Below are positions 1-8,890 of a stretch of 64,000 nucleotides of DNA, one piece after another. The position numbers and the translations under genes are program-made. Position 1 is the stretch's first letter; every line of letters starts with the position of its first letter. The notes under the pieces were generated by a model. The model was given only the letters and a program-made list of their open reading frames with translations. It searched no databases and was not told the origin of the DNA. This DNA is from Paracoccaceae bacterium (lineage in GTDB: Bacteria; Pseudomonadota; Alphaproteobacteria; Rhodobacterales; Rhodobacteraceae): NCBI GenBank assembly GCA_030066905.1, contig JASJAR010000023.1:17646-81645 (forward strand). Direction: 5' to 3'.

Positions 1-13
1 TGTCGAAGGGGGA

Positions 14-1105
14 ATGGCGGGAGTTTATGGGGGTATTTCTTCCAAAATGACAATTGATGAACTACTTAAATTCATTGATTGTGCAGGGGCGTTAAATGGT
101 GATTATCGCGTCCGCGCTCGTGAACGTCGAAATCTGGAATTCAAGGTCGATATGGATGCTAACTGCGTTGCCAAGTCCCTCAAGACGATTGCGGCATTCT
201 CGAGTTCTGGCGGCGGGAGTATCGTATTTGGAGTGAGAGATCGGCCACGTGAATTGGTGGGCGTAAATAATCAGATGGATGAGGCAGATGTTCAAAATCA
301 ACTGTTCGCGCACTTGTATCCGGTACCAGATATCGAGCTTCACCAATTTGACGTCGGCGGTAGGGCGATCATATGTCTCATAGTCTTTCCAGTCATTCGA
401 AAGCCAGTGATTGCGATCAAGGACAAGCAGACGGCCGCCCAACAGAACCAAACTGTGCTCAGGGCAGGTACCGTGTATTTTCGCCGAGCCGGCCAAACCA
501 AGCCAATTACTGGCGAAGAATTTGCGTCTATTTTGGAGAAACGTGATGAGCGTGTTCGTTCAGATATCTTGAATTTCATTATGCGCGGGAAGGATATTGG
601 ATTTGAAAGAGCCGTTGTTGCAGACTTTCGGCGAGCGGGCCCAGAAGACAACAGGCCCACGCTATACGTGCCAGAAAACGAAGCACATCGATTGAATATT
701 GTTGATAGGGCAAAGCTCATAGAATCGGAAGGCGCGCCCGCCTACCAAATTTCAGGTACCGTTGAGCTTACGATCCCAAGTGAAAAAGACCCGCGAAAGC
801 CCATGTTGCCAGAGAAAGCGGCGCGTGTATTACGCCCGCGCATAAGGGAGAAATTCGGCGATGCATTCCCCTGGACCAGTCAACACTTGCGTAAGGCGGC
901 GACCCAACTCGGGTTTTGGGACGATCCAAAGGGCGATCGAGTTCATACCGGCCACATTGAAGTGAATGGCTCGCCCGTTTATTTTGAACAGGGTCGCGCA
1001 GCGATTGAACGGTTTGCGAACAGAACAACCAGTGAATTTGTTGAGGCAGTGGGTTCAAAAGAGACTATTCAAAGCTGGAATGCGGTCTACGACCAGCAAG
1101 GGTAG
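14..1105 (+). CDS. AlbA_2 (Schlafen-type) domain protein
   Basis: A 363-residue protein. Residues about 35-170 look like an AlbA_2 putative nucleic-acid-binding domain: the LEFK motif at 41-44, the glycine-rich strand FSSSGGGSIVFGV at 62-74, and a YFRRAGQTKPIT-like strand near 156. The C-terminal half (about 180-363) is not a family I recognise; it may contain a winged-helix-like segment. AlbA_2 proteins are often regulators, or parts of mobile or defence islands. The coding sequence is visibly poorer in G+C than all other genes here, which suggests recent acquisition. An alternative ATG lies at 47 (MTIDELL) with a poly-G stretch upstream; the ATG at 14 has an AAGGGGG almost touching it, so the start is uncertain. 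Function unknown. Confidence 0.8.
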   Translation: MAGVYGGISSKMTIDELLKFIDCAGALNGDYRVRARERRNLEFKVDMDANCVAKSLKTIAAFSSSGGGSIVFGVRDRPRELVGVNNQMDEADVQNQLFAHLYPVPDIELHQFDVGGRAIICLIVFPVIRKPVIAIKDKQTAAQQNQTVLRAGTVYFRRAGQTKPITGEEFASILEKRDERVRSDILNFIMRGKDIGFERAVVADFRRAGPEDNRPTLYVPENEAHRLNIVDRAKLIESEGAPAYQISGTVELTIPSEKDPRKPMLPEKAARVLRPRIREKFGDAFPWTSQHLRKAATQLGFWDDPKGDRVHTGHIEVNGSPVYFEQGRAAIERFANRTTSEFVEAVGSKETIQSWNAVYDQQG

Positions 1106-1303
1106 GGTACCCATTCTGCGCACCGTTCCACATACAAACCGGCACCACATCTGACACCCCGCACCCGGTGCGCAAATTGTGCAACCTACATCCCGAACCG
1201 ATTTCGGGCGCGCCGACACCACGAATGGGGCCAATCCCCCGGGTCCTCCACAAACCCCGTGCATCCCCGGATTTCTCCGAACGCCCTCCGCAGAACCCAT
1301 CCC

Positions 1304-1390
1304 CACGCCCCGGCCTTGAGCCGGGGCCTCGCGCCGCGGTGCACAGCCCATAGAGGCCCCGAGGTCCCGGATCGGGTCCGGGACGCGGAC
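1304..1390. repeat. Degenerate copy of the nested-palindrome intergenic repeat
   Basis: Two palindromes sit about 40 bp apart: CCCCGG/CCGGGG (1308-1326) and GTCCCGG/TCCGGGAC (1364-1384). This is the core layout of the family described at 19796. Flanks are diverged and no terminal inverted repeats are recognisable. The rest of the gap 1106-1303 shows no gene or strong motif to me. Confidence 0.6.
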
Positions 1391-1420
1391 ACCAAGACCG
1401 GACCGCAGTTCCCCCCCAAC

Positions 1421-1450
1421 AAAAAACGCCCGAAGCCTCCGCTCCGGACG
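1421..1450 (-). terminator. Intrinsic terminator of cspA
   Basis: Read on the minus strand: a 10-bp stem (CGTCCGGAGC / GCTTCGGGCG, with two G-T pairs), a GGAG tetraloop, then six T. It lies 67 nt past the cspA stop codon, in the correct orientation. Confidence 0.8.
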
Positions 1451-1516
1451 TCAAACCTTCCTCGGCGGCCCCCACCCATGGGAGCCGCACCGCACTTTCG
1501 GCCGGGGCCCGGGCCG

Positions 1517-1723
1517 CTAGAGCAGCTTCAGCTCGCCCGCGGACTGTCGCCCGTCCCGTCCCTCGATCATCTCGAAACTGACCTTCTGGTTGTCGGCCAG
1601 CCCCGTCAGCCCGGCGCGTTCCACCGCCGAGATGTGAACGAAGATGTCTTTTCCGCCGTCATCAGGCGCGATGAACCCATACCCTTTGGTCGTGTTGAAC
1701 CACTTCACGGTTCCGGTCGGCAT
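1517..1723 (-). CDS. cspA: Cold-shock domain protein
   Basis: A 68-residue single-domain CspA-family RNA chaperone that binds single-stranded RNA/DNA through a five-stranded barrel. RNP1 is KGYGFI (13-18) and RNP2 is IFVHI (27-31); the N-terminal GTVKWFN strand is typical. Length equals the family norm. The ribosome-binding site AAGGAAA precedes the ATG, and a good terminator follows at 1421-1450, so it is probably a monocistronic unit. Whether it is cold-induced cannot be told from the sequence. Confidence 0.97.
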   Translation of the reverse strand: MPTGTVKWFNTTKGYGFIAPDDGGKDIFVHISAVERAGLTGLADNQKVSFEMIEGRDGRQSAGELKLL

Positions 1724-1915
1724 TGTGATTTCCTTCAGATGGTATGCGCGTGGGGCGCTGTCGTGATGTCGTCCGTTCCATTAACGGCTGGCCCGATGGG
1801 GCGGGGCCTTGAACTTCTCGTTGATAAAAGGTGTGGTGCTTAAAGGCGAAAAAACAAGGGCTGGCTCGCCTCATTCGCAAATTTGTGCGCAATCTGCCGA
1901 GGGAATGGGCGCGGG

Positions 1916-2242
1916 ATGACGCTCTTTGGTCTGAAAACGTGCGACACCTGCCGAAAGGCGCTCAAGGCGCTGCGCGAGGCGGGGCAAGACGTTGAATTCG
2001 TTGATCTTCGCGAGGGGCCGGTGCCGCCGGACCTGTTCGCCATGGTGCACCGCAGCCATGGCGGGGGAATCGTGAACCGGCGTTCACGCACCTGGGCCGG
2101 GCTCACCGAGGGCGAACGCGGCCTGCCTCCCGAAGAGCTGGTTGCGCGCCATCCCGCGGTGATGAAACGGCCCGTCATTCGCGCCGGCGACAGGATCTAC
2201 CTCGGCTGGACCGAGGCGGTGCGCGCAGCGCTCCTGTCCTGA
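1916..2242 (+). CDS. ArsC/Spx-family thioredoxin-fold protein
   Basis: A 108-residue ArsC-like protein with a CxxC pair (C9-D-T-C12) at the start of the thioredoxin fold and the family's RRSRTW segment in the middle. Members are either glutaredoxin-dependent arsenate reductases or Spx/YffB-like proteins with redox or unknown roles; the CxxC points to the Spx/YffB branch. The start at MTLFG was chosen because an 11-codon upstream extension is not conserved-looking. No ars genes are nearby. The 3' end overlaps the convergent bufD1 gene by 46 nt. Confidence 0.88.
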   Translation: MTLFGLKTCDTCRKALKALREAGQDVEFVDLREGPVPPDLFAMVHRSHGGGIVNRRSRTWAGLTEGERGLPPEELVARHPAVMKRPVIRAGDRIYLGWTEAVRAALLS

Positions 2243-2772
2243 GCCGGGGCGCCGAAGAGCAGCCGGTCGAGCGAGAGCGGCCCGCCCCCGCGCATCACCA
2301 GCACGAGGAGCAAGAACACCCAGAACGCGCGCTGATCGAGGATCGCCGCGGTGGGCAGCCGGTCGAACCAGGCGCCGATATCGGCCGCCGCGAGCCCGTG
2401 GCCGACGATGTCGACCCAGCTTTGGACGATCACGAAGCCGATCATGCCAAGCGCGGCGAGGCGGGTCAGAAGCCCCGCCACGATCAGCACCGGCAGGATA
2501 ATCTCCGCCCAGGTGCCCGCGAAGGCCACCGCCCAGTGAAACACCCCGAACTGGCTCGCGTCGTAGCCCACCGCCTCGAAGGCGCGCGGGAAGATCGTGA
2601 CATAGGCGCTCGCCGAGGGCTGGACGAGGCCCGCGAGCCCCTCGCCGAGCTTCTGAAGCCCGGAGTTCAGGTAATAGGTCAGAAGGGTGGCGGCGAAGAT
2701 CAGCCGCGCGGCGGTCGTCAGAACCGGGCCAGAGACCGCATCGAGAGCCTGGAAAGGGGAAGGGCGGGTCAT
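2197..2772 (-). CDS. bufD1: DoxX-family membrane protein (BufD)
   Basis: A 191-residue integral membrane protein with about four hydrophobic helices and the DoxX pattern (FxxGLQKLG near 40, WAEIILPVLIVAGLLTRLAALG in the middle). It is the last gene of a four-gene operon whose other products are a bufferin precursor and its DUF692/DUF2063 maturation pair; its start overlaps the bufC1 stop by 4 nt. In Caulobacter and Cupriavidus the same order (DUF2282, DUF692, DUF2063, DoxX) responds to copper or gold. DoxX is thought to help at the membrane, perhaps with redox or export; its exact role is not established. Confidence 0.88.
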   Translation of the reverse strand: MTRPSPFQALDAVSGPVLTTAARLIFAATLLTYYLNSGLQKLGEGLAGLVQPSASAYVTIFPRAFEAVGYDASQFGVFHWAVAFAGTWAEIILPVLIVAGLLTRLAALGMIGFVIVQSWVDIVGHGLAAADIGAWFDRLPTAAILDQRAFWVFLLLVLVMRGGGPLSLDRLLFGAPAQDRSAARTASVQPR

Positions 2773-3518
2773 GATGGGTCTCCGGTCTGGGTGAAGGCGC
2801 CGCCTTGCAGAAGCGCGGTAAGTGCTGCGTCGAGGTCGAAATCAGCCGGGACGCCGTCGGCGCCGAGCGCCGCGCCGAGGGGGGCCCCGCCCGCGAGCGC
2901 GCCGGCAAAAGCCGCGCCCCCGGTCGGCAAGAGGCGCGCCACCGGGTCGAAGCCGGGGCGGGAGACAAGCACGTCCTCCGCGGCCATCTGCGGTTTCGGC
3001 GCACCGGGCTCGGCATTGTACCGCCAGATCGAAAGCGCCGGCCAGCGCGAGGAGAGCAAGCGGACAGACGGGGCAACCGCGAAGGTGGCCTCCGTCAGCT
3101 TTTCGGGCGGCAGCGCGGCCAGTCCGGCCGGGTCGAACGCCGGGGCATCGGCGGCGTGGTAGCTTTCGCGCATCGCCTGCTCCAGTCGGGCGACGTCGGG
3201 CAGGTATCCAAGCGTCCGGACACGGGGATAGGTCTCCAGAAACCCCGGCAATGCGTCGCCCCAGAGCATCAGCCTTGGGTCGCGGGGGGGATGACCCGCC
3301 AGGAACGCCCGCGCGAGGACGCGGAAATTCGCCTCCCCCACCAGAGCACGGATCACCGGAAAAGCAACGCCGAGCGCGTCGGTGAGGCTGACCACCACAT
3401 TGTTTCGGTAAACGTCGTAGCGCTTGCCGGCCGGGCGGCCTTCAGGGTCGAAAAGGCCCTCCGGCGCGGGCCGCTCGGGGTCGAGGAGTGCCGCGGCGAA
3501 AGCCGTCTCGAAGCTCAT
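2769..3518 (-). CDS. bufC1: DUF2063 protein, bufferin maturation partner (BufC)
   Basis: A 249-residue protein with an N-terminal DUF2063 domain: an RYDVYRNNV segment near 33-41, then [10 protein letters not shown] and [17 protein letters not shown] around 60-100. In the MbnB/MbnC and BufB/BufC systems this partner helps the DUF692 enzyme recognise the precursor peptide and modify cysteines. The start at MSFETA gives a 4-nt overlap with bufB1, whereas longer in-frame starts would run deep into it. The 4-nt overlaps on both sides imply translational coupling. Confidence 0.88.
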   Translation of the reverse strand: MSFETAFAAALLDPERPAPEGLFDPEGRPAGKRYDVYRNNVVVSLTDALGVAFPVIRALVGEANFRVLARAFLAGHPPRDPRLMLWGDALPGFLETYPRVRTLGYLPDVARLEQAMRESYHAADAPAFDPAGLAALPPEKLTEATFAVAPSVRLLSSRWPALSIWRYNAEPGAPKPQMAAEDVLVSRPGFDPVARLLPTGGAAFAGALAGGAPLGAALGADGVPADFDLDAALTALLQGGAFTQTGDPS

Positions 3519-4372
3519 GGGCGTACGCCTTCCAGCACCCCGTGGGCCCGTTCGGCCTCGGCGCGCAGCACCGGCCAGTCCGGCAGGTCGCTGTCCCATT
3601 CGATGAGCGTGGGCTTGCGGCCTCCACGGGCGATTGTGTGGGCGTAAAGCGCCCAGACCGGGTCGACGACGGGTGCGTCGTGGCTGTCGATCAGGAGGGG
3701 CGCGCCGTGGTCGTCGGCATCCTCGCTGTGTCCGCCGAGGTGGATTTCGCCGACCGTATGGAGCGGGAAGGCGTCGATATAGCTTGTCGCGTCCGTCTGC
3801 TGGTTGGTGGCCGAGACGAAGACGTTGTTGACGTCGAGGAGAAGCCCGCAGCCCGTGCGCCGCGTGAGCGCGCTCAGAAAGTCGATCTCCGACATCTCCG
3901 AGGCTTGGAAGGCAAGATAGGTCGAGGGGTTTTCAAGCAGCATCCGGCGGCCCAGCGCGTCCTGCACCTCATCGATATGGTCCGCCACGCGCGCCAGCGT
4001 CGCTTGGGTGTAGGGCAGCGGCAGAAGGTCGTTGAGAAACCCGGTTTCGTGGGTCGACCAGGCGAGGTGTTCCGAAAAACTCGCCGGGTCGAGCCAGCCG
4101 ATAAGGTGCTTCAAGCGTGCCAGATGATCCCGGTCGAGGGGGCCTTCGCCGCCGATCGAAAGGCCGACCCCGTGAACCGAGATCGCGAAGCGTTCGGCGA
4201 GATGGCGCAGTTGCGCCAGCGGGCGTCCGCCTTCGCCCATGTAGTTTTCGGCGTGGATTTCGACCCAGGCCACCGGGCCGGGATCGGCGGTGATCGCGTC
4301 GAAATAGGCCGCCTTGTAGCCCACGCCGGTGGCGCATGGCAGGCGGTTCGGGGAAGGGGTGGCGTCGAGCAT
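3515..4372 (-). CDS. bufB1: DUF692 multinuclear iron oxygenase-like enzyme (BufB)
   Basis: A 285-residue MbnB-type TIM-barrel protein. Metal-binding positions of the family are present: EIHAENYMG (about 34-42), [37 protein letters not shown], and IDSHDAPV / LIEWD near the end. Family members use mixed-valent iron and oxygen to convert peptide cysteines to oxazolone/thioamide or thiooxazole groups. The adjacent DUF2282 precursor (bufA1) is the obvious substrate and BufC the partner. The start is the first Met before the conserved GVGYKAAYF segment. It is separated from bufA1 by 59 nt containing a perfect hairpin, so it is probably made in smaller amounts than BufA. Confidence 0.92.
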   Translation of the reverse strand: MLDATPSPNRLPCATGVGYKAAYFDAITADPGPVAWVEIHAENYMGEGGRPLAQLRHLAERFAISVHGVGLSIGGEGPLDRDHLARLKHLIGWLDPASFSEHLAWSTHETGFLNDLLPLPYTQATLARVADHIDEVQDALGRRMLLENPSTYLAFQASEMSEIDFLSALTRRTGCGLLLDVNNVFVSATNQQTDATSYIDAFPLHTVGEIHLGGHSEDADDHGAPLLIDSHDAPVVDPVWALYAHTIARGGRKPTLIEWDSDLPDWPVLRAEAERAHGVLEGVRP

Positions 4373-4393
4373 TCGCGTCGTCCGGGTCGGTAT

Positions 4394-4424
4394 GGCGGCG
4401 CGCAAGCGTCTCCGGCGCGCCGCC
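4394..4424 (-). promoter_or_regulatory. Hairpin between bufA1 and bufB1
   Basis: A perfect 10-bp stem (GGCGGCGCGC / GCGCGCCGCC) with an 11-nt loop, in the 59-nt spacer between precursor gene and enzyme gene. There is no T-run. Such hairpins often stabilise the upstream mRNA or partly terminate transcription, giving much more precursor peptide than enzyme. Role inferred from position. Confidence 0.65.
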
Positions 4425-4431
4425 TTTGTCG

Positions 4432-4737
4432 TTACGCGGGAAGGTCGCGGTCGAGTTCTTCGAGCGAGCCCATGCGCGGGGTGCCGTCGGCCATCTCCGG
4501 CAGCTCGATCTCGGCGCAGGTGCCGGCATCGACGAGAGTCCAGGCATTGCCCTGGTAGTCGACTGTCGAGGTGCCCTGGCAGGTGGTGCCGGGGCCGGCG
4601 GCGCAATCGTTTTCGCCCGCAAGCGAGACGCCGAAGCACTTTTCCTTGGCCTGGGCATGGGCCGGGGTGGTGGCGTGAGCGGCCAGGGCGGCGGCGACGG
4701 CGCCGGCAACGGCGAGGGTCTTGGCGGTGTTCGACAT
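4432..4737 (-). CDS. bufA1: Bufferin precursor peptide (DUF2282, BufA1-type)
   Basis: A 101-residue precursor with a signal peptide (about 1-29, ending AHA-QA) and a mature region carrying exactly four cysteines in the contexts EKCFG, NDCAAG, TTCQG and GTCAE. This is the DUF2282 bufferin pattern. In characterised bufferins the two central cysteines become thiooxazoles and the peptide binds copper in the periplasm. After the fourth Cys there is an acidic tail of about 26 residues. The start MSNTAK was chosen because it opens directly into the signal peptide and has AAGGA upstream; an in-frame start 22 codons earlier would bury the signal. It is the first gene of the operon; upstream (4738-4960) I see no gene. 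Confidence 0.92.
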   Translation of the reverse strand: MSNTAKTLAVAGAVAAALAAHATTPAHAQAKEKCFGVSLAGENDCAAGPGTTCQGTSTVDYQGNAWTLVDAGTCAEIELPEMADGTPRMGSLEELDRDLPA

Positions 4738-4960
4738 GGGTGAGTGTTCCTTCATCTTTGGTGGCATAGAACCTGAGCGCCGCACCCTTGCGGCAAGGCA
4801 CACTTGCGCGGTGCGGGCGATGACATGCCAGTCACGACGGCGTGTCGCACAGCGTCGTTATGCCTTGAAACATTACGGCTTTGTGAATTGACGGCAGGGG
4901 CGTTCGGCGGGGGTGGCTTGCGACGCCCAGCCGCCGCCGGGCGAACGGCGGCAGTGGGAT

Positions 4961-5132
4961 TTGTGGCCTAGAGGGGAAGTTCGATTGTCCGCCCCGATCA
5001 CAATCCCCCCGCGTCCCGGGCTTGACCCGGGACCTCGACAGGCCTGGCACTCCGGTGGATCGGGGCCCCGGATCAAGTCCGGTGCGTGTTTCGCCAAGGG
5101 CTACCGGAGCAAGACCCCAACGTCCGCTCCAT
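4961..5132. repeat. Nested-palindrome repeat, near-full copy
   Basis: About 172 bp. The palindromes GTCCCGGG-cttga-CCCGGGAC and GGGGCCCCGGA...TCCGG form the core. The outer flanks match, in reverse orientation, the terminal sequences of the 19796 copy (CGATTGTCCGCCCC at one end, CAAGACCCCAACGTCCGCTC at the other). It fills the gap between bufA1 and thrS; the remaining 5133-5212 shows nothing I can name. Confidence 0.75.
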
Positions 5133-5212
5133 GCCAGCACCGACCCTCCGCCCAAACGCCCCCGCATCGCCATCCCGGTCCGACCCGGCGAACCTGCGTC
5201 CTGCCGCGACGC

Positions 5213-7171
5213 CTAGCGCAGATCCGGCGGCACCGCTTCGGCCTTCAGCGCCCCCACGATCTCGTCGAGCCCCGCCACGGAGGTCTGCTTCTCCCCGAGC
5301 CGCCGCACGGTGACCGTGCGCTCGGCCACCTCGCGCTGGCCGATGGCGAGGATCACCGGCACCTTGCCGACCGAATGCTCGCGGACCTTGTAGTTGATCT
5401 TCTCGTTGCGGATGTCGGCCTCGGCCCTCAGCCCCGCGCGCGTCAGCGCGGCGACGACTTCGCCCACGTAGTCGTCGGCATCCGACACGATCGAGGCCAC
5501 CACCACCTGCCGCGGCGCCAGCCAGAACGGCATCTTGCCGGCGTAGTTCTCGATGAGAATGCCGATGAACCGCTCGAAGCTCCCGAGGATCGCGCGGTGA
5601 AGCATGACGGGCCGGTGCTTCTCCCCGTCGGCGCCGATATAGGTCGCATCGAGCCGCTCGGGCAGGTTGAAATCCACCTGGAACGTCCCGCATTGCCATT
5701 CCCGCCCGATGGCGTCGCGGAGCTTGAAGTCGAGCTTGGGTCCATAAAAGGCGCCCTCGCCGGGGTCGATCTCGAAGTCGTTCCTGACCGACAGGATGGC
5801 CTGTTCCAGGGCCTTTTCCGATTTGTCCCAAATCTCGTCGGACCCCACCCGCACCTCGGGCCGGGTCGAGAGCTTGATGTCGAACTCGGGGAACCCGTTG
5901 TCGCGGTAGACGCCCGAGAGAAGCTCGATGAAGTCCGCGCATTCGGCCTCGATTTGGTCCTCGGTGCAGAAGATATGGGCGTCATCCTGGGTGAACCCCC
6001 GCACCCGCATCAGCCCGTGCAAGGCGCCATGGGCCTCGTAACGATGGCACGAGCCGAACTCGGCGAGCCGCATCGGCAGGTCGCGGTAGGATTTGAGCCC
6101 CTGGTTGAACACCTGCACATGGCAGGGGCAGTTCATCGGCTTCAGCGCATTGGTCCGCTTCTCGTTGGCATGTTCCTCGTCGATCTCGGTGGTGAACATG
6201 TTCTCGCGGTACTTGTCCCAATGCCCGCTCGCCTCCCAGAGCTTCCGGTCGACGACCTGGGGGGTCCTAATCTCGCGGTACCCCGCCGCATCGAGCCGGC
6301 GGCGCATGTAGTCTTCAAGCTCTCGGTAGATCGACCAGCCATTGGGGTGCCAGAACACCATCCCGGGCGCTTCTTCCTGGAAATGGAAAAGCTCCATCTC
6401 GCGGCCGAGCTTTCTGTGGTCGCGCTTGGCGGCCTCTTCGAGCATCGTCAGATGCGCTTTGAGGTCGCCCCGGTTCTTGAACCCCACGCCGTAGATACGC
6501 TGGAGCATCGGGCGGCGCGAGTCTCCCCGCCAATAGGCGCCTGCGACGCTCATCAGCTTGAACGCATCCGCCGGTACCTGGCCGGTATGTTGCAGATGCG
6601 GCCCCCGGCAGAGGTCCTGCCAATGCCCGTGCCAATACATCCGGATGGGCTCGTCCCCGGGGATCGCCTCGATCAACTCCACCTTGTAGGGCTCGCCGTT
6701 CGCCTCGTAGAACTTCACCGCCCGGTCGCGCTCCCAGACCTCGGTGGTCACCGGATCGCGGCGGTTGATGATCTCCTTCATCTTCGCCTCGATCTGGCCG
6801 AGGTCTTCGGGCGTGAAGGGCTCGGCCCGGTCGAAATCGTAGTACCACCCGTGCTCGATCACGGGGCCGATGGTGACCTTCACATCGGGCCATATCTCCT
6901 GCACCGCGCGCGCCATGATATGCGCCAGGTCGTGGCGGATGAGTTCGAGCGCCGGCGCGTCGTCGGCCATGGTGTTGATCGCAATCGACCCGTCCGCCTC
7001 GATCGGCCAGGAAAGGTCCCAATGGGCGCCGTTGACCATGGCGCTGATCGCCTTTTTCGCCAGCGACGGCGCAATGGACTGGGCCACTTCCGCCGGGGTC
7101 ACCCCCCGGTCGTAGGAGCGCGCATTGCCGTCGGGAAAGGTGAGGGAAATCTGGCGGTCGTCGAGGCTCAT
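5213..7171 (-). CDS. thrS: Threonyl-tRNA synthetase
   Basis: A 652-residue class II synthetase charging tRNA-Thr. Domains in order: TGS (1-65), the editing domain with [11 protein letters not shown] and [12 protein letters not shown] (about 78-190), the catalytic core with [11 protein letters not shown] (zinc cysteine), the motif 2 region [21 protein letters not shown] and the motif 3 region [13 protein letters not shown], and the anticodon-binding domain (about 540-652). Full family length, no breaks. It stands alone between a repeat and a secreted-protein gene. I see no obvious T-box or leader structure upstream. Confidence 0.98.
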   Translation of the reverse strand: MSLDDRQISLTFPDGNARSYDRGVTPAEVAQSIAPSLAKKAISAMVNGAHWDLSWPIEADGSIAINTMADDAPALELIRHDLAHIMARAVQEIWPDVKVTIGPVIEHGWYYDFDRAEPFTPEDLGQIEAKMKEIINRRDPVTTEVWERDRAVKFYEANGEPYKVELIEAIPGDEPIRMYWHGHWQDLCRGPHLQHTGQVPADAFKLMSVAGAYWRGDSRRPMLQRIYGVGFKNRGDLKAHLTMLEEAAKRDHRKLGREMELFHFQEEAPGMVFWHPNGWSIYRELEDYMRRRLDAAGYREIRTPQVVDRKLWEASGHWDKYRENMFTTEIDEEHANEKRTNALKPMNCPCHVQVFNQGLKSYRDLPMRLAEFGSCHRYEAHGALHGLMRVRGFTQDDAHIFCTEDQIEAECADFIELLSGVYRDNGFPEFDIKLSTRPEVRVGSDEIWDKSEKALEQAILSVRNDFEIDPGEGAFYGPKLDFKLRDAIGREWQCGTFQVDFNLPERLDATYIGADGEKHRPVMLHRAILGSFERFIGILIENYAGKMPFWLAPRQVVVASIVSDADDYVGEVVAALTRAGLRAEADIRNEKINYKVREHSVGKVPVILAIGQREVAERTVTVRRLGEKQTSVAGLDEIVGALKAEAVPPDLR

Positions 7172-7305
7172 CGGCCTTTCTCCTCGTCGGTTCGGCGCCC
7201 ACGGAACGCCCGGTTGCGGGTATGTCTGCCGCTCACATGCCGAAGGGCCCGGGGCTTGTCAACGCGCCGGGGGGCCCTTTCAGAGGTCTCGACGTGTCCG
7301 GCGGC

Positions 7306-7695
7306 TCAGCCCGAACAGGGCATCGCGTAGCCGGTCGGCACAATGCTGTTGGTGCGGATCGTGCGGAAGCTCGCGTTCCGCGCCACCGAGCAATCGGTGT
7401 AACGGCGCGCCGTCTCGGCGATATCGCGCACCGAGTTCCGGCCCGCGTTGGAAAAGACGATGAACCGCGAATTGCCGATCACCACCTGCCGCGCCACCAC
7501 CGGCCCCGACGGCGCCCGAAGGGTGCGCCCGGGCGTGCCGACATAGCGGCTCGCGAGCTTCAGACGGTCCGACATCGAGGCGGGCACGTCGCTTTTGTGG
7601 CGGTAGGTCGGCACGTCCGCGGCGGCCGGCAGGGCCGAGCCGACGACGAGGGCTGCGGCCATGATGACAGTCGCGAGGGTTGCTTTGGGGGACAT
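7306..7695 (-). CDS. Small secreted protein of unknown function
   Basis: A 129-residue protein with a clear signal peptide (MSPKATLATVIMAAALVVGSALPAAA, cleavage near residue 26) and a mature part with two cysteines (YTDCS and the C-terminal MPCSG) that could form one disulfide. I recognise no domain. In-frame starts farther upstream overlap the divergent hydrolase gene and lack a signal peptide, so MSPKAT is preferred; it has an AGGA-type site upstream. Likely periplasmic. Confidence 0.7.
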   Translation of the reverse strand: MSPKATLATVIMAAALVVGSALPAAADVPTYRHKSDVPASMSDRLKLASRYVGTPGRTLRAPSGPVVARQVVIGNSRFIVFSNAGRNSVRDIAETARRYTDCSVARNASFRTIRTNSIVPTGYAMPCSG

Positions 7696-7837
7696 CGGAG
7701 TTGTCCTTTCGCTCCTGCCCCCGGGCGAAAGGTTAACGAAAGATCGCGGCGCCGGCGGGGCGGGGACAGGGCGGAACCGGGGCGGCGGCCGGCCGGTGCG
7801 GCTTGAAAACAGGCGCCCGCTTCGGCAGGTGAGGGCC

Positions 7838-8581
7838 ATGACCGATTTCATCGACACGCCCCGGGGCCGCCGCATCGCTTACGATCTCACCCCCGGCGAC
7901 GGCCCGGGCGTCGTCTTCATGGGCGGCTACCGCTCCGACAAGGAGGGCACCAAGGCGCTCCACCTCGAAGGCTGGGCCCGGGCGCGGGGGCGCGCATTTC
8001 TCAGGTTCGACTATTCGGGGCACGGGGCCTCCTCGGGGCGGTTCGAAGACGGGTCAATCGGTGACTGGGCGGAAGACACCGACGCCGTGCTCGACGCCCT
8101 GACCGACGGGCCCCAGGTGCTCGTCGGCTCGTCCATGGGCGGCTGGATCGCCTGCCTCGTCGCCCGGGCCCGACCCGAGCGCGTCGCGGGCCTCGTCGGC
8201 ATCGCCGCCGCACCCGATTTCACCGAGGACAGTTTCTGGGCGGGAATGTCCGAGGCCGACCGCGCGCGGCTCATGACCGAGGGCCGGATCGCGCTCCCGT
8301 CCGACTACGACGAGCCCTACATCGTCACCCGGCGCCTCATCGAGGACGGCCGGCAAAACCTCGTCCTGCGCAGCCCGCTCAGGGTGCCGGCCCCCGTCCG
8401 CCTCTTCCAGGGCACCGCGGACGGCTCGGTCACCCGCGACGTCGCCCTTGCCCTTCTCGACCATATCGAGAGCCCCGACCTCCGCCTGACCTTCGTCAGA
8501 GGCGCCGATCACGGCTTCTCCTCGCCGGACTGCCTCGCCCTTCTGGAGGAGACGCTCGACGACTTTGCGGGCGGCGGTTGA
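7838..8581 (+). CDS. Alpha/beta hydrolase
   Basis: A 247-residue single-domain alpha/beta hydrolase resembling the ABHD10 / small serine esterase group. The nucleophile elbow is G-S-S99-M-G-G; the acid is probably the Asp of the FQGTADGSV segment (about 193), and the His that of GADHGFS (about 222). The oxyanion region is FMGGYRSDKEGTKA near 27-40. Substrate unknown; ABHD10-like enzymes act on acyl thioesters or glucuronide esters. The start MTDFIDTPRG has a GAGGGCC sequence just upstream; a longer start would overlap the secreted-protein gene. Confidence 0.9.
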   Translation: MTDFIDTPRGRRIAYDLTPGDGPGVVFMGGYRSDKEGTKALHLEGWARARGRAFLRFDYSGHGASSGRFEDGSIGDWAEDTDAVLDALTDGPQVLVGSSMGGWIACLVARARPERVAGLVGIAAAPDFTEDSFWAGMSEADRARLMTEGRIALPSDYDEPYIVTRRLIEDGRQNLVLRSPLRVPAPVRLFQGTADGSVTRDVALALLDHIESPDLRLTFVRGADHGFSSPDCLALLEETLDDFAGGG

Positions 8582-8647
8582 TCGGCATCAAGGCGCGGGC
8601 GCGCGGTCCTCTGGCAGTCTGGCGCAAAGCCGAAGAGGAGGCCCCGG

Positions 8648-8890
8648 ATGACCCACGTTCCCCACGACCTTGCCGCCGATTTTCCCGAGCACAGCGACCG
8701 CATCCATAACCTGCGCGAGACCAATGGGCATTTCCAGCGGCTCTACACCGAATACGAAGAGGTCAACCACGCTGTCCATCGGGCCGAGACCCGGCTCGAT
8801 ACGATGACCGAGGAGGCCGAAAACGAGCTGCGCCACCGCCGCGCATCGTTGAAGGACGAGCTTTACAGGATGCTGACCGCCCCCGCCTAA
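8648..8890 (+). CDS. YdcH family protein (DUF465)
   Basis: An 80-residue, highly charged, largely helical protein with the DUF465 pattern (FPEHSDRIHNLRETNGHFQRL near 12-32, then a probable coiled coil to the end). The family is very common in Proteobacteria and its function is unknown. The stop codon overlaps the stop of the convergent pccR gene by 2 nt. Confidence 0.9.
   Translation: MTHVPHDLAADFPEHSDRIHNLRETNGHFQRLYTEYEEVNHAVHRAETRLDTMTEEAENELRHRRASLKDELYRMLTAPA

Noticed and set aside
4738..4960. ECF sigma-factor promoter for the bufferin operon
   Set aside because: Some bufferin operons are controlled by an ECF sigma factor, and GTAAT/CATAACG strings occur upstream, but neither spacing nor sequence was convincing enough to call.
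4913..7330. An 805-codon open frame on the plus strand opposite thrS
   Set aside because: It lies antisense to a complete, motif-rich threonyl-tRNA synthetase; high GC leaves antisense frames open. The translation is His/Asp/Val/Arg-rich without domains.
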